DNA of 64,000 bases from Macrothele yani (Eukaryota; Arthropoda; Arachnida; Araneae; Macrothelidae), in the NCBI GenBank assembly GCA_039090855.1, contig CM077024.1:68264594-68328593 (forward strand), in the 5' to 3' direction. The notes beneath the pieces are model-generated. The model searched no databases and was not told the origin of the DNA. It saw nothing but the letters and a program-made list of their open reading frames with translations. A program made the translations under genes and the position numbers. Positions 53,581 through 64,000 of this stretch are shown piece after piece. The first letter of the stretch is position 1. Each line of letters starts with the position of its first letter.

Positions 53581-53770
53581 TTTAAGTTTTGAAGCGAAAA
53601 AATCTTACATATCACTACAAATGCCCGTTATCTCCTGTAACATACTCTGATATAAATTTCTTTTGAATAGCCCGATTCTTTCTTGGTGTTGCAATTTTCG
53701 CAAACTGTAGTTTACCACGTGGCATACCTTGAGCTTTAGTAGACTCCATTGTTATATCACCAATATGGCA

Positions 53771-54880
53771 AAAGATAATTCCAGTCTATAAGTCGAGCGG
53801 TTTTTATGTAAGCTATCCGCAAACAGTTATCTTTCAAGAATTACGTTTCTGATTTGGAGAAAAAAGGAGATGTATGATTTTAAAGGATACAAGAAGTTTC
53901 AATTTTTCCGGAATAGGATGTTTACAAAAAAGTTCTGGCACATAGGAAAGTTGCTTGCAGAATTTGACAGCTGATGTAATACTATGAGGCAGTTGATGGT
54001 GCAGGTTCACAAAACTTCAAAGTGTCTGGAAATAAATGTTATCTTTTGAGACAGAAGTTTTTTAGCTTCACCCCCCATCCTTCATGAATATCCTGTGAAT
54101 TTGTGATGATTGAACACAACGAAAGATGTGGCATGGGAAGTGCTTAACTTAGGAATCGCATGCAGGCATCAGAACGAATGATATGGCAACACAAAGAACA
54201 CACAAAAAAAAAGAAACAGAAATTTGTTAGGTCTTTTCGTATATCATCCGAATTTCCTTAACCATTACGAGATGGCATTTAATGTACCACGCGGGAGCCT
54301 ATTTTGATTTAAATGGTAGCCCTACTTGGACATGGCGAAAAGATTTATAGCCAGTTGACAAGAAGGTGCTAAGCGTCGAAGTTTGTTTAGAACTTGTTAG
54401 AAGCATTAGAGAGTGAAATGAAACTTCTACCTCTCTCAGCAACTGACATGCTGCATGAGTAGATGTTTTGCCTGCTAACAATGAAAGAAAGAAAGGAAGA
54501 ATACAAAGAGAATCTGTTATACTTAAGTAATAAATTGGGAAATGTGAAGAAATTGAACCTTGAAACGAAAGATCACGACTATTTCCCAGCGCCATGGGAG
54601 CTTACACGAAGGGAAGAGGAAATCTGCTACTATCAGAGATTTATGACACGAGAGAGTGTCGTACATAAGAACGACAGCCTTTCTGTCTTTAGAGGGTGAT
54701 CTTCGTGACGTTTCTAATGCTCGCCATGACTTCATAATGCGATCTCCGAATGGGAGAACGATGACGACACTTCAGGGACGTCAGACAGCTCTGCTACCTG
54801 ATTGGTAAAAGTTGATTCTCGTATGGCACGCTGCTGTTGAGCTATTGTCTTAGGAAAGCACTGACTACAGCTCATCAGAA
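53771..54880. other. No gene recognised
   Basis: Mixed AT-rich sequence with overlapping short frames at 54299-54735 on both strands, none recognised. Confidence 0.45.
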
Positions 54881-54881
54881 G

Positions 54882-55131
54882 GATTCTATAAGAGAGAGAG
54901 AGAGAGAGAGAGAAAGTTGTATGTCAAGGGCAGAATGACGCTACAGGTTTATGCAATTGCGGCAGGCCCACATAAGTGCAAACTTGTTGTGGTATAGAAG
55001 AATGTGCGCCCTATTGCTGTTTTAAAGGATTGAATACCTGACTAGCTAATTACTAAGCACACAAGAAACGAAATGGGTTTCTTGGTGTATTTTTTCTTAT
55101 TAGTTTGGGAAGAATTCTGTTCCTTCCGATT

Positions 55132-55175
<44 letters not shown>

Positions 55176-55449
55176 CTATGTTTCTATAAGAGAGACGGGG
55201 GATTCTATAAGAAAGAGAGAGAGAGAGAGACAGAAAGTTGTATGTCAAGCGCAGAATGACGCTACAGGTTCATGCAATTGTGGCAGACCCACATAAATAT
55301 AAACTTGTTGTGACATAGAAGAATGTGCGCCTTTTTGCTGTTTTAAAGGAGTTAATACCTGATCAGCTACTTACTAAGCACACAAGAAAGGAAATGGATT
55401 TCTTGGTATATTTTTTCTCATTGGTTTGGAAAGAATTCTGTACCTTCCG
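54882..55449. repeat. ~250-bp direct duplication separated by (GA)n
   Basis: Unit 1 (54882-55133) and unit 2 (55201-55449) both run from GATTCTATAAGA and GAAAGTTGTATGTCAAG to TTTCTTGGT(G/A)TATTTTTTCT and TCTGT(T/A)CCTTCCG. They differ by about 8 percent. (GA)n microsatellites lie at 54891-54914, 55134-55172 and 55210-55230. A SINE begins exactly at the end of unit 2. Confidence 0.88.
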
Positions 55450-55660
55450 CCTCGGTGGTACAGTGGTTTAAGCACTGGCTTCTAACAGTTTTTTTCTGAG
55501 TGGGCCCAGGGTCGAGTCCCAGATGAGGCATGGGCGGTGCGTTTGTCTTACGGTTCTGGCTTTCTCTCTTCACTGGAACAAGTGCCCTCAAATGAGGGAC
55601 GTTCGACTGCTTATAGCGCTTCGAGTTGGTGGTGGTTAAACCTCCAAACAAAAAGGGAAA
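55440..55660 (+). repeat. tRNA-derived SINE (family S1)
   Basis: Head CCGCCTCGGTGGTACAGTGG, then TTTAAGCACTGGCTTCTAAC and a GGGTCGAGTCCCAG B-box region. Body: ATGAGGCATGGGCGGTGCGT, GTCTTACGGTTCTGGC and AGGGACGTTCGACTGCTTAT. It ends in GTGGTTAAACCTCCAAAC and A-rich sequence. Confidence 0.82.
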
Positions 55661-55676
55661 AATAATATGTACCAGT

Positions 55677-55820
55677 AGATCGTACTTCCTCCAGGAAACT
55701 TGTATTAGATGGCGAATGCACGATTTGGTTATCTCTTGACAATGAATGTGCAGATCCTCCAGGAAACTTGTATTAGATGGCGAATACACGATTTGGTTAT
55801 CTCTTGACAATGAATGTGCA
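55677..55820. repeat. 65-bp tandem duplication
   Basis: CTCCAGGAAACTTGTATTAG to CTTGACAATGAATGTGCAGATC occurs twice with one difference, followed by a partial third start (CTTCCAG). Confidence 0.88.
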
Positions 55821-55849
55821 GATCTTCCAGTTGAACTATTCGTTGCCGC

Positions 55850-56075
55850 TCCCTACCCGGTGACGGAGTGGTAGGAGGCGTAGTTTTCTGGCTAGTCGTT
55901 AAAGCTGGACCCTGGTTTGTGTCTCTGACAAAGTATGGGTGGAATTCCTATCATATGGAACTTACTTGATTCCTTTCCCGGGACCCCTAGCTCAAAATCA
56001 TGGACGGTCGACTTCTGATTGCTCTTAGAGTTACTCGTAATGGTCATTAAACCTCGAAATAAAAAGAAATGAATT
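55850..56075 (+). repeat. tRNA-derived SINE (family S1), diverged
   Basis: The body and 3' end are recognisable: CGGTCGACTTCTGATTGCTC, TTAGAGTTACTCGTAATGGT and CATTAAACCTCGAAATAAAA. The head GGTGACGGAGTGGTAGGAGG is diverged. Confidence 0.62.
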
Positions 56076-57040
56076 CATCAAGAATAATTTTCATGTCCTC
56101 TACTTTTCCTAAATACGCCTTCTTTAATTTTGTCTTGACACAAATGCATTCTTATATTAGTTAAGAGTAAAGTAAAGGCTTAACCTGAACAGTATGCTGG
56201 CTGTTATGAAGCTACGACTGGATAGGGAAAGTTTTAAAAATGAGATTTTCGTCAAAGGACGACATCTATGGTGTTGCAAATGCATCGGAAAACGTAGGTA
56301 AGAACACATTGTGCATGGTTGTAGTAAACTATGGCTAATTTCTATAATCTGTGATGCTGATGAACAAATTAATGCGCATGAATGATTCCGTATGACAAAC
56401 GAGAAAATTATAGGGCGTTGTTGTACGTACAAAATAGATAATTTTTAACACGGCGCAAAACAATGCATATATACGACGTGACGAGAATGTGTTGCGGAGT
56501 TATTAATGGATTGAAACAGCGTGTATTGCTCACGAAACAATTAATCATGTCAGTTTATAAACGCAAAGCGAGAGAATCCTACAAAGAGGAAAGAAGATAC
56601 ATTATTAGTGAGGCAGCTGATTTTGGAAGAAATATTTCTATACACCCATTCAGCACAGCGCATTCTTACTATCCACTTCTTAGCCCCCAGAAAAGTTTCT
56701 CAACATTCAATTTCGTTAATGTCTTTTTATGATTATTTTTCATTAATTCAAATCCTATTACGTATGATTGAAAAGCACTCACATGGGCCGCTGAATTAAA
56801 ACACTTTATGCAGATGCACGTAAACATTCCTTATGCAATTTATATACAATATATATATATATACAGTTTATATACAAAATATATATATATATATATACAG
56901 TTTATATACAAAATATATATATATATATACAGTTTATATACAAAATACGTGATCGCGTGCATCACCACGTAATCTAGGCAACTGTTTAAGACTGCTGCTC
57001 GTCAGTAATCGTCAGTAGTGTTGATCAAAATGAAAAAAAA
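56076..57040. other. No gene recognised; TA-rich minisatellite
   Basis: It contains an array at 56839-56946 of CAGTTTATATACAAAATATA units separated by (TA)n. Short frames on either strand are unrecognised. Confidence 0.5.
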
Positions 57041-57044
57041 ACAA

Positions 57045-58010
57045 AGGATCTTCCGGAGTTCGATAAAAGGCCTATTGTGGGTGCCCGTCTGACTCGAGCA
57101 ACGGTCTTGGAAACAAGAGAGCTGACTTGTTTCTTAAACGGTGAGATACTTCAGGTCTTTAATCATTGGAAAGATAACCCGCATTGCTCGTCTAAGAGGC
57201 GCAACTGTGGCGAGATGACAATATGTAGGAAACGAGATCGTTGTCGTCTCAGAAGGTTTGCACGGGGAAACAGGACTTCCTACGTGCACCAACTAACATA
57301 AGTATTAAGTGAAGGGTATTACCTATCAATGTCACAGCGAACTATGCCCAGGAAATTGAAGAGGATTAGTATTGGCAGTCGCATGCCTATATGGAAACGA
57401 CTAATTTCTGTGAACAATCTTAAAATTCATCTACAGTAATGTCAGGAACACCGTAACTGGACAGTGAAAGATTGGATTAAATCCACGTGGTTCACGAGTC
57501 GCAGCACATCTTGTACTGTACCCACAGTAGGCAGAGAGTTTGGTGGGGATTCCATGAAACAATGGAACCAGCTTGTTTTGTAAATAGAACTCAAAGTTCA
57601 GGAGCTTGTGTCATCGTAAGGAGCACGTTCTTTTGGTAAGGAACGTACCAATGAATGGCCTTTCATGGAACGTTCTGTTGGTACAGAATGTACCATGAAA
57701 GGTTGGATGGTTTCCAAGGATTGCCTTAATATTATTTCAGATTAAGTCTATCCTGAAATATTGAATTTTTATCCAGCAGGTGACGGCTGTTTCACGGACG
57801 CCAATGTTACTGTCTGTCGCGCAAGATGGGTTCAGCAATGGTCCAACGGGCATGATAGAGATTGCCACCATCTTCCCTGGACACCACAAAGCTCGCGTCT
57901 GGGCCCCACTGAGAATGTATGGAACGTTAGAAAAACATATCCGGGAGCAAATTATTCTTCCGTCAAATCTGAGTGAATTAACGGACTATCTGGCGAACGC
58001 CTGATATGCA
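57045..58010 (+). pseudogene. Degraded Tc1-like transposase
   Basis: The N-terminal DNA-binding part reads GARLTRATVLETRELTCFLN and EMTICRKRDRCRLRRFARGN. The C-terminal part reads TLEKHIREQIILPSNLSELT near the end of the protein. The middle carries many stops. No inverted ends were found. An internal direct repeat (TGGAACGTTCTGTTGG and similar) is present near 57630-57700. Confidence 0.75.
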
Positions 58011-58296
58011 GTTCTATTGGCGAACCCGAATGTAAGAAATTCAAACTGAGTTTAATTAGGGAAAAAATCAAAGTTGTGATTTTTGAGAGAAGAAACGTTT
58101 GTACTATATGCAAGAACAGTCTTGCATCAGTTGTGAATGGATTTATATATATTTAGGAAGAATGTTTGGCAGACGGGAAAATTGACATGGTACACTTGGC
58201 AGGCGAGTGAATTCAGTTTTGGAAATCAAAGCTGCTGTGACGTGCGTGCCCCACAGGACAGACACGACATAAAGGCAGATAGCAGCAAGAACAAAC

Positions 58297-58368
58297 GTCT
58301 TCGTAGCACAGTTTGTAGAGCGACTTGTTCCGGAATAAGTGGACTCGGGTTCGATTCCCTCCGTGGAC
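58297..58368 (+). tRNA. tRNA-like gene in LTR1 of older TRIM
   Basis: It is 72 nt: GTCTTCG/CCGTGGAC region with a damaged acceptor, a weakened D arm (GCAC/GAGC) and an intact B box (GGGTTCGATTCCC). The anticodon arm is ACTTG/TAAGT around TTCCGGAA. Confidence 0.5.
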
Positions 58369-58724
58369 CAAAATGACGGCGAAATTTACTTCGTTATAAT
58401 GGTGGCCTAACTTCCCGGATGACCCGGCCGTTAAAGATCTCGCAATAGTGTGATGTTCTTTCCACACCGCGAGATAGAAAAATAAGAGAATCCCTTCTTC
58501 AGCGCTTCGAAAAATAAATGTGTGTGACGTTGCATTCCAAACATCCAGATTGACTGGGAGTTCTCAGGTGCACGTTCTACAGCGGATGGCTGCCTGCAAT
58601 GATTCATGGTCACGGCTGACCCGTGCGCCATTCCCCCGGCCCTCTTTCGGGGGTGGGGGGAGATGTGACCAGCCTGCACCACAGGACGGACAGGACATAA
58701 AGACCGATAGCAGCAAGAACGAAC

Positions 58725-58796
58725 GTCTGCGTAGCTCAGTTAGTAGAGCTACTTGTTCCGGAATAAGTGGACTCGGGTTCGATTCCCGGCGTGGAC
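58725..58796 (+). tRNA. tRNA-like gene in LTR2 of older TRIM
   Basis: It is 72 nt: acceptor GTCTGCG/CGTGGAC (two G-T pairs), D arm GCTC/GAGC around AGTTAGTA, anticodon stem ACTTG/TAAGT with the 8-nt loop TTCCGGAA, and T arm TCGGG/CCCGG around TTCGATT. Confidence 0.62.
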
Positions 58797-58859
58797 CAAA
58801 ATGACGGAGAAATTTACTTGTTATACTGCTTTTTGAGAACTTCAGAGAACTGTTTGGTT

Positions 58860-59225
58860 ATCAAGAGAGTCCCGAATTGATGTATATTAAAGTGTAATTG
58901 TTTCTGCTTTGATGAACGGCAGTGAAACCTGGCTACTTCAGAAGAGACACACGAGCACTTGGTGTGCTGAAGAGATGAGTTACTTACATGGGGCTTATGG
59001 AAAGACACGTTCTGGTCATGCGAGGATGAAAGATGTGTTGCAGATGTGTGGTGCAAAGCAAGTGTTGTCGTACGTGAGTCTGGAGGAATTCGAGGCAACT
59101 ATGGTGCAGTAGTAGCATGTCCGGCGCGTAACTGGAAGACCATGGGTTCGATTCCCTGTGAAGACTGATGAGAATTTTTCCGTGACTCACTTATAAACGT
59201 AGAAAGAGCGATAAGTTCTGTTTGA
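58860..59225 (+). repeat. SINE family S2 copy with LINE-like 5' sequence
   Basis: From about 59060 it matches the S2 copy at 22530: GTGAGTCTGGAGGAATTCGA, GGTGCAGTAGTAGCATGTCC, GGCGCGTAACTGGAAGACC and GGGTTCGATTCCC, then GATGAGAATTTTTCCGTGAC, ACTTATAAACGTAGAAAGAG and TTCTGTTTGATGAT. Upstream, MNGSETWLLQKR at about 58910 resembles the ...YGSETW... C-terminal block of RTE-type LINEs. Confidence 0.6.
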
Positions 59226-59229
59226 TGAT

Positions 59230-61405
59230 AAGGGAACTGCATTTAGATAAATGAAACAGATTTGGGTTTCAAAAGCTTTCAGCATCAATTTAATTTCTGG
59301 CTAAAAATGTCTTAATAGCAGCACTGTTTTCTTCATATTAAGTTCTCTACTTTTTGCGTATATTTCTTTGATTTCTGCTTTCTTTTATTGATTCGTTCCT
59401 TTCAATGAATTTTGTTGCAACTTTAATGTCCTGTGCGGGAAAAAGAAATATCTTTATGGCATATTATGTTGAAAATGGTAGATATAACGAAATGGAATTT
59501 AAGTGGCAAATTACTTATGATACAAGACATTAAAGTTCAGAAGTACAGTGCTGTAGATTCACCGGCTTTTCCATATTGAACTGCTGCCACCTCTTGTTCA
59601 ACCATAACAGCATTTGTTTTTGTTTTCGCCTCTTGTCCTACCATAACGTCATTTATGGAACAGAAAGTTCTGACGTCGTATTTGCATACCAGTAATTTTA
59701 GCTACGGGTTTCTGTTGGGTTTGGTGTTCACGATTTATCAGTCAGGCGGTGAAAATACTGAAATTCAGTCAACAAACTTGCATTTTGTAAATATTTGGAA
59801 AATAAATAGCACAAAAATGTTTTCATTGTTTTGCCAAAATCGTGGTATGCAGAATACTTGAAATATTTCCCTTTTTCCCTTTACCAGTTCAATTTGCCTT
59901 TCAGTTATAACAGCAGCCGCTCTAAATTACGATGTCTGGTATTACGGCAGCTTAAATCAAATAGTTCTCTAGCTCGTTGTATCTGCTTCTATTTATAAGT
60001 ACTGAATTTCCTGAAAATTTACAAGATACATGTCGTTCAAATAATTTACCACGTAAATGAAAGGCGCGGGAAATCGAGGACTTAAAGTATACTGTTACGA
60101 CGTAAACATTTTGCTGAGTATTGACTAAAAGAGAAGTATGAAATATTTGTTAGAAATATCTTTCACAACTACAAACGTTTCAGCTTTTAAGGCAGTCGTT
60201 TTTTCGTGGAACTCATTTTTCGAAAACGTTGCTACATTATCTGCAACTTTATAATATAACTGCCAATAATTTCCGTTGAAAAATTTGATTGCACGTGGCT
60301 CACTCTTACAATCTACTGTAGATGTCGTTTTTGCGAAGAAGACGAAGAGAGAGTATCCCTGAATTGGGTTCTAAAGTATTCTCTTTAAATTCGTTCCATA
60401 AAGATTTAATGCTGTCAACCTTTCACAGCACATGGAAAGAAAATGATTAATGTGTTTACATCGCTATCGACTTCACGAAAGACGAATGCTTATTCTATAT
60501 CTTTGCGCAGATACCTTGCACAGTAGGATATGAAAGTTGGTGCATTTCTAAAAACAAATTTGAATTTTATTATCGTTTACATACCAAAACGTGACAATTT
60601 CAGTAGCGCGATTCAAGCAAATGCTTTTGAAGAACTTTTAGAAGAATACATCTACTGGCAACTTTCTTAAGTTGCAGTTTGTTTAAGAGGTCCGTTGGGA
60701 AAAACGAAAGTGAATGCGAAGTAGCATTTAATCTAATATCTCGAACAAATTTACATAATTCGGCAAAATTACTTTTCAAAATGATCGTTACCTATAAGCT
60801 ACGAAGAAAATTCTTGGAGCACTTGCATGAAGGAACTTCGAAGCAAAGAAAGAGCGCCGCACATTCGAAAATTAATACGCGTGTTGGTGCACAACTGACA
60901 AAAAATTGTCAAGTTGTGATATACGAACTCATTCGAAAAATTAACATCTGAAATGCGATTGGTTGAAACACTTAAGTTTCTTAATTTCACTATGGATATG
61001 CAATGATAGTAACTTTGTTGTCACAAATTCGAAATATAAAAATTTTCAAAAGCAGTGCCAAAATCTTCGCGCACACACTTCAATATGAGAAATTAATTCA
61101 TTTAGTTCATTTAAGTCATTGAGTTTTTAGAGAGCTCTCTCGTGGTAAAACTACATCGGTTTCCATAAATTAAGGAAAATGCAGAAAATTTATAATTATT
61201 TGTGAAACAGAAGTTGAAAATGCACGAAAGTTGAGTATATGATGTGAAATGTAATACAGGGTCAGAGTGTCGTATGCAAATGAGTGGCGATGGCATCGGT
61301 TTATGAAAATGAGTCACGATGGCATCGGTTTATGAAAATGAGTCGCGGCATAAAAAGGGCTGTTGCGAAGGTACGACTTAAAGACATGATTTTGAGATAG
61401 TAGAT
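59230..61405. other. No gene recognised
   Basis: Two kilobases of AT-rich, apparently unique sequence. A 32-bp direct repeat (CGATGGCATCGGTTTATGAA) occurs at about 61287-61350, just before the next Tc1 relic. Confidence 0.5.
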
Positions 61406-61413
61406 TTGTTATA

Positions 61414-62330
61414 ATGGCTGCGAGGCATCATTTAACAGATGAACTGAGGTGGAGAGCAATCAGAAGACTAGAAACATACCAAAGTCAGGTGGAAGTTGCA
61501 ATACGACTGCATGTGAGCCCTTCCGCGGTCCACAAACTGTGGAACCAATTTCCAAACATGTAATCTGCTTCCCGAAGGTACAGGAAAGGAACATCTATGG
61601 CATAAACATCCGTAGATGACCGATATCTCTGATTAACTGCGCGAAGGGACAAGACTGATATCCTGACACAGATGCAATGTGCCTTTACAGGAACGGTGCT
61701 ATGTGCTTCTGCTGTGTGCAGAAGGTTTCACGAAGGAGGTCTATATGCTAGGCGATCAGTATTCTGCTTGACTCTTAACCACCGTCACGGACAGGAATGA
61801 TTGAATTAGACAAGACTTCAGGTCAATTGGAGTGAAAACCAATGGAGTTCAGTACTCTTCATAGATGAGTCCAAATTTGCTTTACAGAACTGTTTCTATT
61901 GTGATATGATGTGGAGAGTAGTAAGGGACACGCTGTCATCCCTGTATGACCCGTTAAAGGGACACTTGTTGTGGTATTAGCGTGCCAGTTTGTAGTGGCA
62001 TCTCGTTAAATGTGCGCACAAACCTCCATGTGCTTCCAAGAGTAACATTAATGCTCAACGCTATAGGGATGATGTGATGGATACCTATGTTGGCTCTTAT
62101 GCAGTTGGCATAGGAAATACATTGCTCCTACTAGACGATAACACTCGTCCCCACCCAGCGAGGCTGGTAGAACAGTATCTTCAAGAGAAGACTACTAGCC
62201 AACAAGATTTTCAGATCTTAATCCAATCGAATATGTTTACGATGCTCAAGAGAGACCTGCTGCTGCACTCAAGCCTCCTCCTCAAGATCTGGAGGGTTAG
62301 ACGAGCTTTGCACGAACAGTAATTGTTGCT
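61414..62330 (+). pseudogene. Degraded Tc1-like transposase (family E)
   Basis: It starts at ATG 61414 with ARHHLTDELRWRAIRRLETY and helix VEVAIRLHVSPSAVHKLWNQ. Then RRFHEGGLYARRSVFCLTLN, a first catalytic region VLFIDESKFALQNC, AQRYRDDVMDTYVGSYAVGI and the second catalytic region LLLLDDNTRPHPARLVEQYL. Several stops interrupt the frame, and the SPDLNPIE segment is not intact. No clear inverted ends were found. Confidence 0.85.
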
Positions 62331-62690
62331 ATCTACTAAGCTCCTAGACACCATCATTAAAGCATGAAACATTGCTGCGAGGGATGACCACAATCCCTAA
62401 TGAGATATGTATGCTGTTTAATTCTGACACTTTATTTTTCACCTGGTTCTGTATGTGGTAATTTTGTCGGAATAGAGTGTTTTTTAAGAAATGTTTTACG
62501 GCCTGTCAGTACGATATGATACAGATTTTCACTAAATGTCATAACTTTACCAATGTATTTTTGAGTTATCGTTATTTTTCTGTTTTTGCTTTCTTAATTT
62601 AAGGAAACCAGTGTAAGCCACAATTCAGCATCACCAGATTGCATCTTGAAAAAAAAAACAAAAAATAAAAGAAATAATTTATTGACTGTT
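62331..62690. other. No gene recognised; A-rich run
   Basis: AT-rich sequence with a poly-A stretch near 62649-62675, directly before a SINE copy. Confidence 0.4.
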
Positions 62691-62694
62691 ATGG

Positions 62695-62925
62695 CTTTTA
62701 TTTGCTTCGAGATTTAATGACCAACGTGAGCAACTCTAAAGACCTTAGCAGTTTCCCTTCTCTAAGTTAGAGCCACTAGTTTCAGGGAAGGGACAGAACT
62801 GGTGCTGTAGGATAAACACACCACCCTACTTCATCAGGCACTCTTATCAGATCCCAAATCGAACAATCAGCCAGAAGACCCGGCCTGCCGGGCCTGTGAC
62901 CACTGGTCCACCACGGGTACCGAAT
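62695..62925 (-). repeat. tRNA-derived SINE (family S1), minus strand, diverged
   Basis: Read on the minus strand it starts TACCCGTGGTGGACCAGTGG. It has TTCGATTTGGGATCTGATAA in place of the B box, CCTGATGAAGTAGGGTGGTG, AACTAGTGGCTCTAACTTAG and an end TTGGTCATTAAATCTCGAAG followed by A-rich sequence. Confidence 0.65.
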
Positions 62926-62929
62926 GTAA

Positions 62930-64000
62930 TACTCACGCACGCGTTGGCTGACAATTGGTCCGGTTGTGTGCCGTTAAAGTACATACACGTTTTCCATTGC
63001 GTTAGTGAAACGGAACTAGTGTTTAATATGTAGCAAACAGTCCAAGCTTGTCCTCACTTTCGACATTTACTACAGTGATGAACTAGAGTGTGGCACTATT
63101 TGAGTGTTATTCATGAGGTAGTCACTGACAACACACCCTACATAGAATTTGACATCTCCCGTTATGTTTAGCACTTTGACATTTCTTGTTAATAATCCGA
63201 GAATGACAGAATAAGCAAAGTTTGGTTTACAGCTGTGGAAGAAGATGCTTTATTCCGTCATTCGGCCTCATCTGTCCTGAATATTTGTCGCTGATTGGTA
63301 ATCAACCATGTACGTGACGCTCTTCTTCTACATTGTCTAACAAGTTGCATAATGTAATATAGTCCTACTCGTACGTTTCGTTCTGAGGGTCACCAAGCAT
63401 ATTAAACACCCTATCTTTGCTCACTTATCCCCGCAATGACTTCCGCTCCTCTACGCGTTGTTCGGTAATTACGCGAGTACATGCCACGTTTTGCTATTCG
63501 CCCTTTAGTCGTTTGAGGGTATACTGCGTATCGGTATTTCTGGCTTTTAACAGAGAGATTGTTTTCCAGTTCATATGCAGAAACAGTTGGGATACCGTTC
63601 GAACGCGTTCTTAATATTGTTTAAATTTTACGAACCCTGATTTAACAGAATTATAATAAAAGCTTTCAGAAGCTGGACCACTAGAAAAAAAGTAGTTTGA
63701 CTTTCACTGCTTCTACATCACGCAGGAGGTATAGGCTCACCTATCGTCCAGTGATACGCTTCTGTAAGCACTGCAAAAGAGACTACAGGCCAAAATTCTC
63801 AGTAGGGGATACGTCAATCCAATACATCCATACATGTTTGGCACCGGTGTGCTATGTGATTTAGAAGCATTGGGTGGTACATTGTACACGCTTGTTGGAT
63901 AGCCCTGATAAATGCTGGAATGGTTTCTGGTGGGGGATTGTTTTTGCGCAACATAACGCCCTAGAGCTTGCCGTGTATATTAGATTGGACTGTTATCAGG
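62930..64000. other. No gene recognised
   Basis: The last kilobase holds no supported gene or repeat end. A short frame at 63417-63614 is unrecognised. Confidence 0.45.

Larger units (their letters stand above)
51690..53770 (-). mobile_element. Penelope-like retroelement with GIY-YIG endonuclease
   Basis: Minus strand. An RT domain (53468-52365, extending upstream to about 53580 past a stop) is followed by a GIY-YIG endonuclease (52368-52042) and a 3' non-coding region. This order defines the endonuclease-bearing Penelope group. The 3' region contains a hammerhead-like core at 51714-51742. Terminal repeats of the Penelope type were not delimited. Confidence 0.9.
58236..58825 (+). mobile_element. 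Older tRNA-bearing TRIM (590 bp)
   Basis: LTR1 58236-58398 (163 bp) and LTR2 58664-58825 (162 bp) are flanked by CTGC at 58232-58235 and 58826-58829. The primer site is eroded (TGGTGGCCTAAC). The conserved hairpin is at 58438-58474. The internal region carries about 150 bp (58508-58655) not found in the younger copies, and ends in GGGGTGGGGGGAGATG. LTRs start TGTGACGTGCG or TGTGACCAGCC, lacking the 17-bp 5' extension of the younger copies. It is an older subfamily. Confidence 0.9.

Noticed and set aside
60679..60951. A small Lys/Arg-rich protein
   Set aside because: No family, no supporting context, AT-rich surroundings. A chance frame.

Overview
The window reads as intergenic DNA from a large, repeat-rich arthropod genome, such as an arachnid or a hemimetabolous insect. 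The sequence does not settle the species. It is AT-rich, has no operons or ribosome binding sites, and consists almost entirely of transposable elements at different stages of decay. I found no host protein-coding exon I could defend. The only translated signals are transposases, reverse transcriptases, integrase, RNase H and a GIY-YIG endonuclease.

Layout. 1-8.5 kb: a 146-bp tandem repeat, a Tc1-like element between inverted arms, a solo mini-LTR carrying a tRNA-like gene, a Tc1 relic, a nearly intact mariner and two tRNA-derived SINEs. 8.58-15.79 kb: a complete 7.2-kb Ty3/gypsy retrotransposon with LTRs differing at 2 of 568 positions, a 4-bp target duplication, a primer site, a polypurine tract and a textbook -1 frameshift signal between gag and pol. 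16.6-18.1 kb: a Tc1 element with perfect ends. 19.9-20.5 kb: a composite mini-retrotransposon. 22.3-25.1 kb: a long hairpin and a LINE nested in a SINE. 27.3-30.4 kb: a Tc1 element split by a 1.86-kb insertion. 33.1-34.7 kb: a hAT/GTF2IRD2-like pseudogene. 34.9-37.8 kb: mariner and Tc1 relics. 38.5-39.0 kb: a second full mini-retrotransposon. 39.3-40.7 kb: Tc1. 42.8-45.1 kb: an R1/I-like LINE with RNase H. 46.3-46.9 kb: an RTE-like LINE tail. 48.9-51.5 kb: two Tc1 elements. 51.7-53.8 kb: a Penelope-like element. 54.9-56.1 kb: segmental duplications and SINEs. 57.0-58.8 kb: a Tc1 relic and an older mini-retrotransposon. 61.4-62.3 kb: Tc1.

The main discovery is a family of terminal-repeat retrotransposons in miniature (TRIMs, about 0.5 kb). 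Its ~180-bp LTRs each contain a 72-nt tRNA-like gene with a well-formed acceptor stem, D arm and T arm. Four independent insertions (3089, 19905, 38540, 58236) each have a perfect 4-bp target duplication: ATAG, AAGT, CGGC and CTGC. Their LTR ends (TGTAACGTA...TTATA), primer site (TGGCGCCCGAAC) and polypurine tract (GGGGGAGATGA) match those of the gypsy element in the same window, which is therefore the likely supplier of enzymes. The arrangement parallels plant Cassandra TRIMs, which carry 5S rRNA in their LTRs. One copy also preserves 5 nt that appear to have been copied from the tRNA-Lys primer itself.
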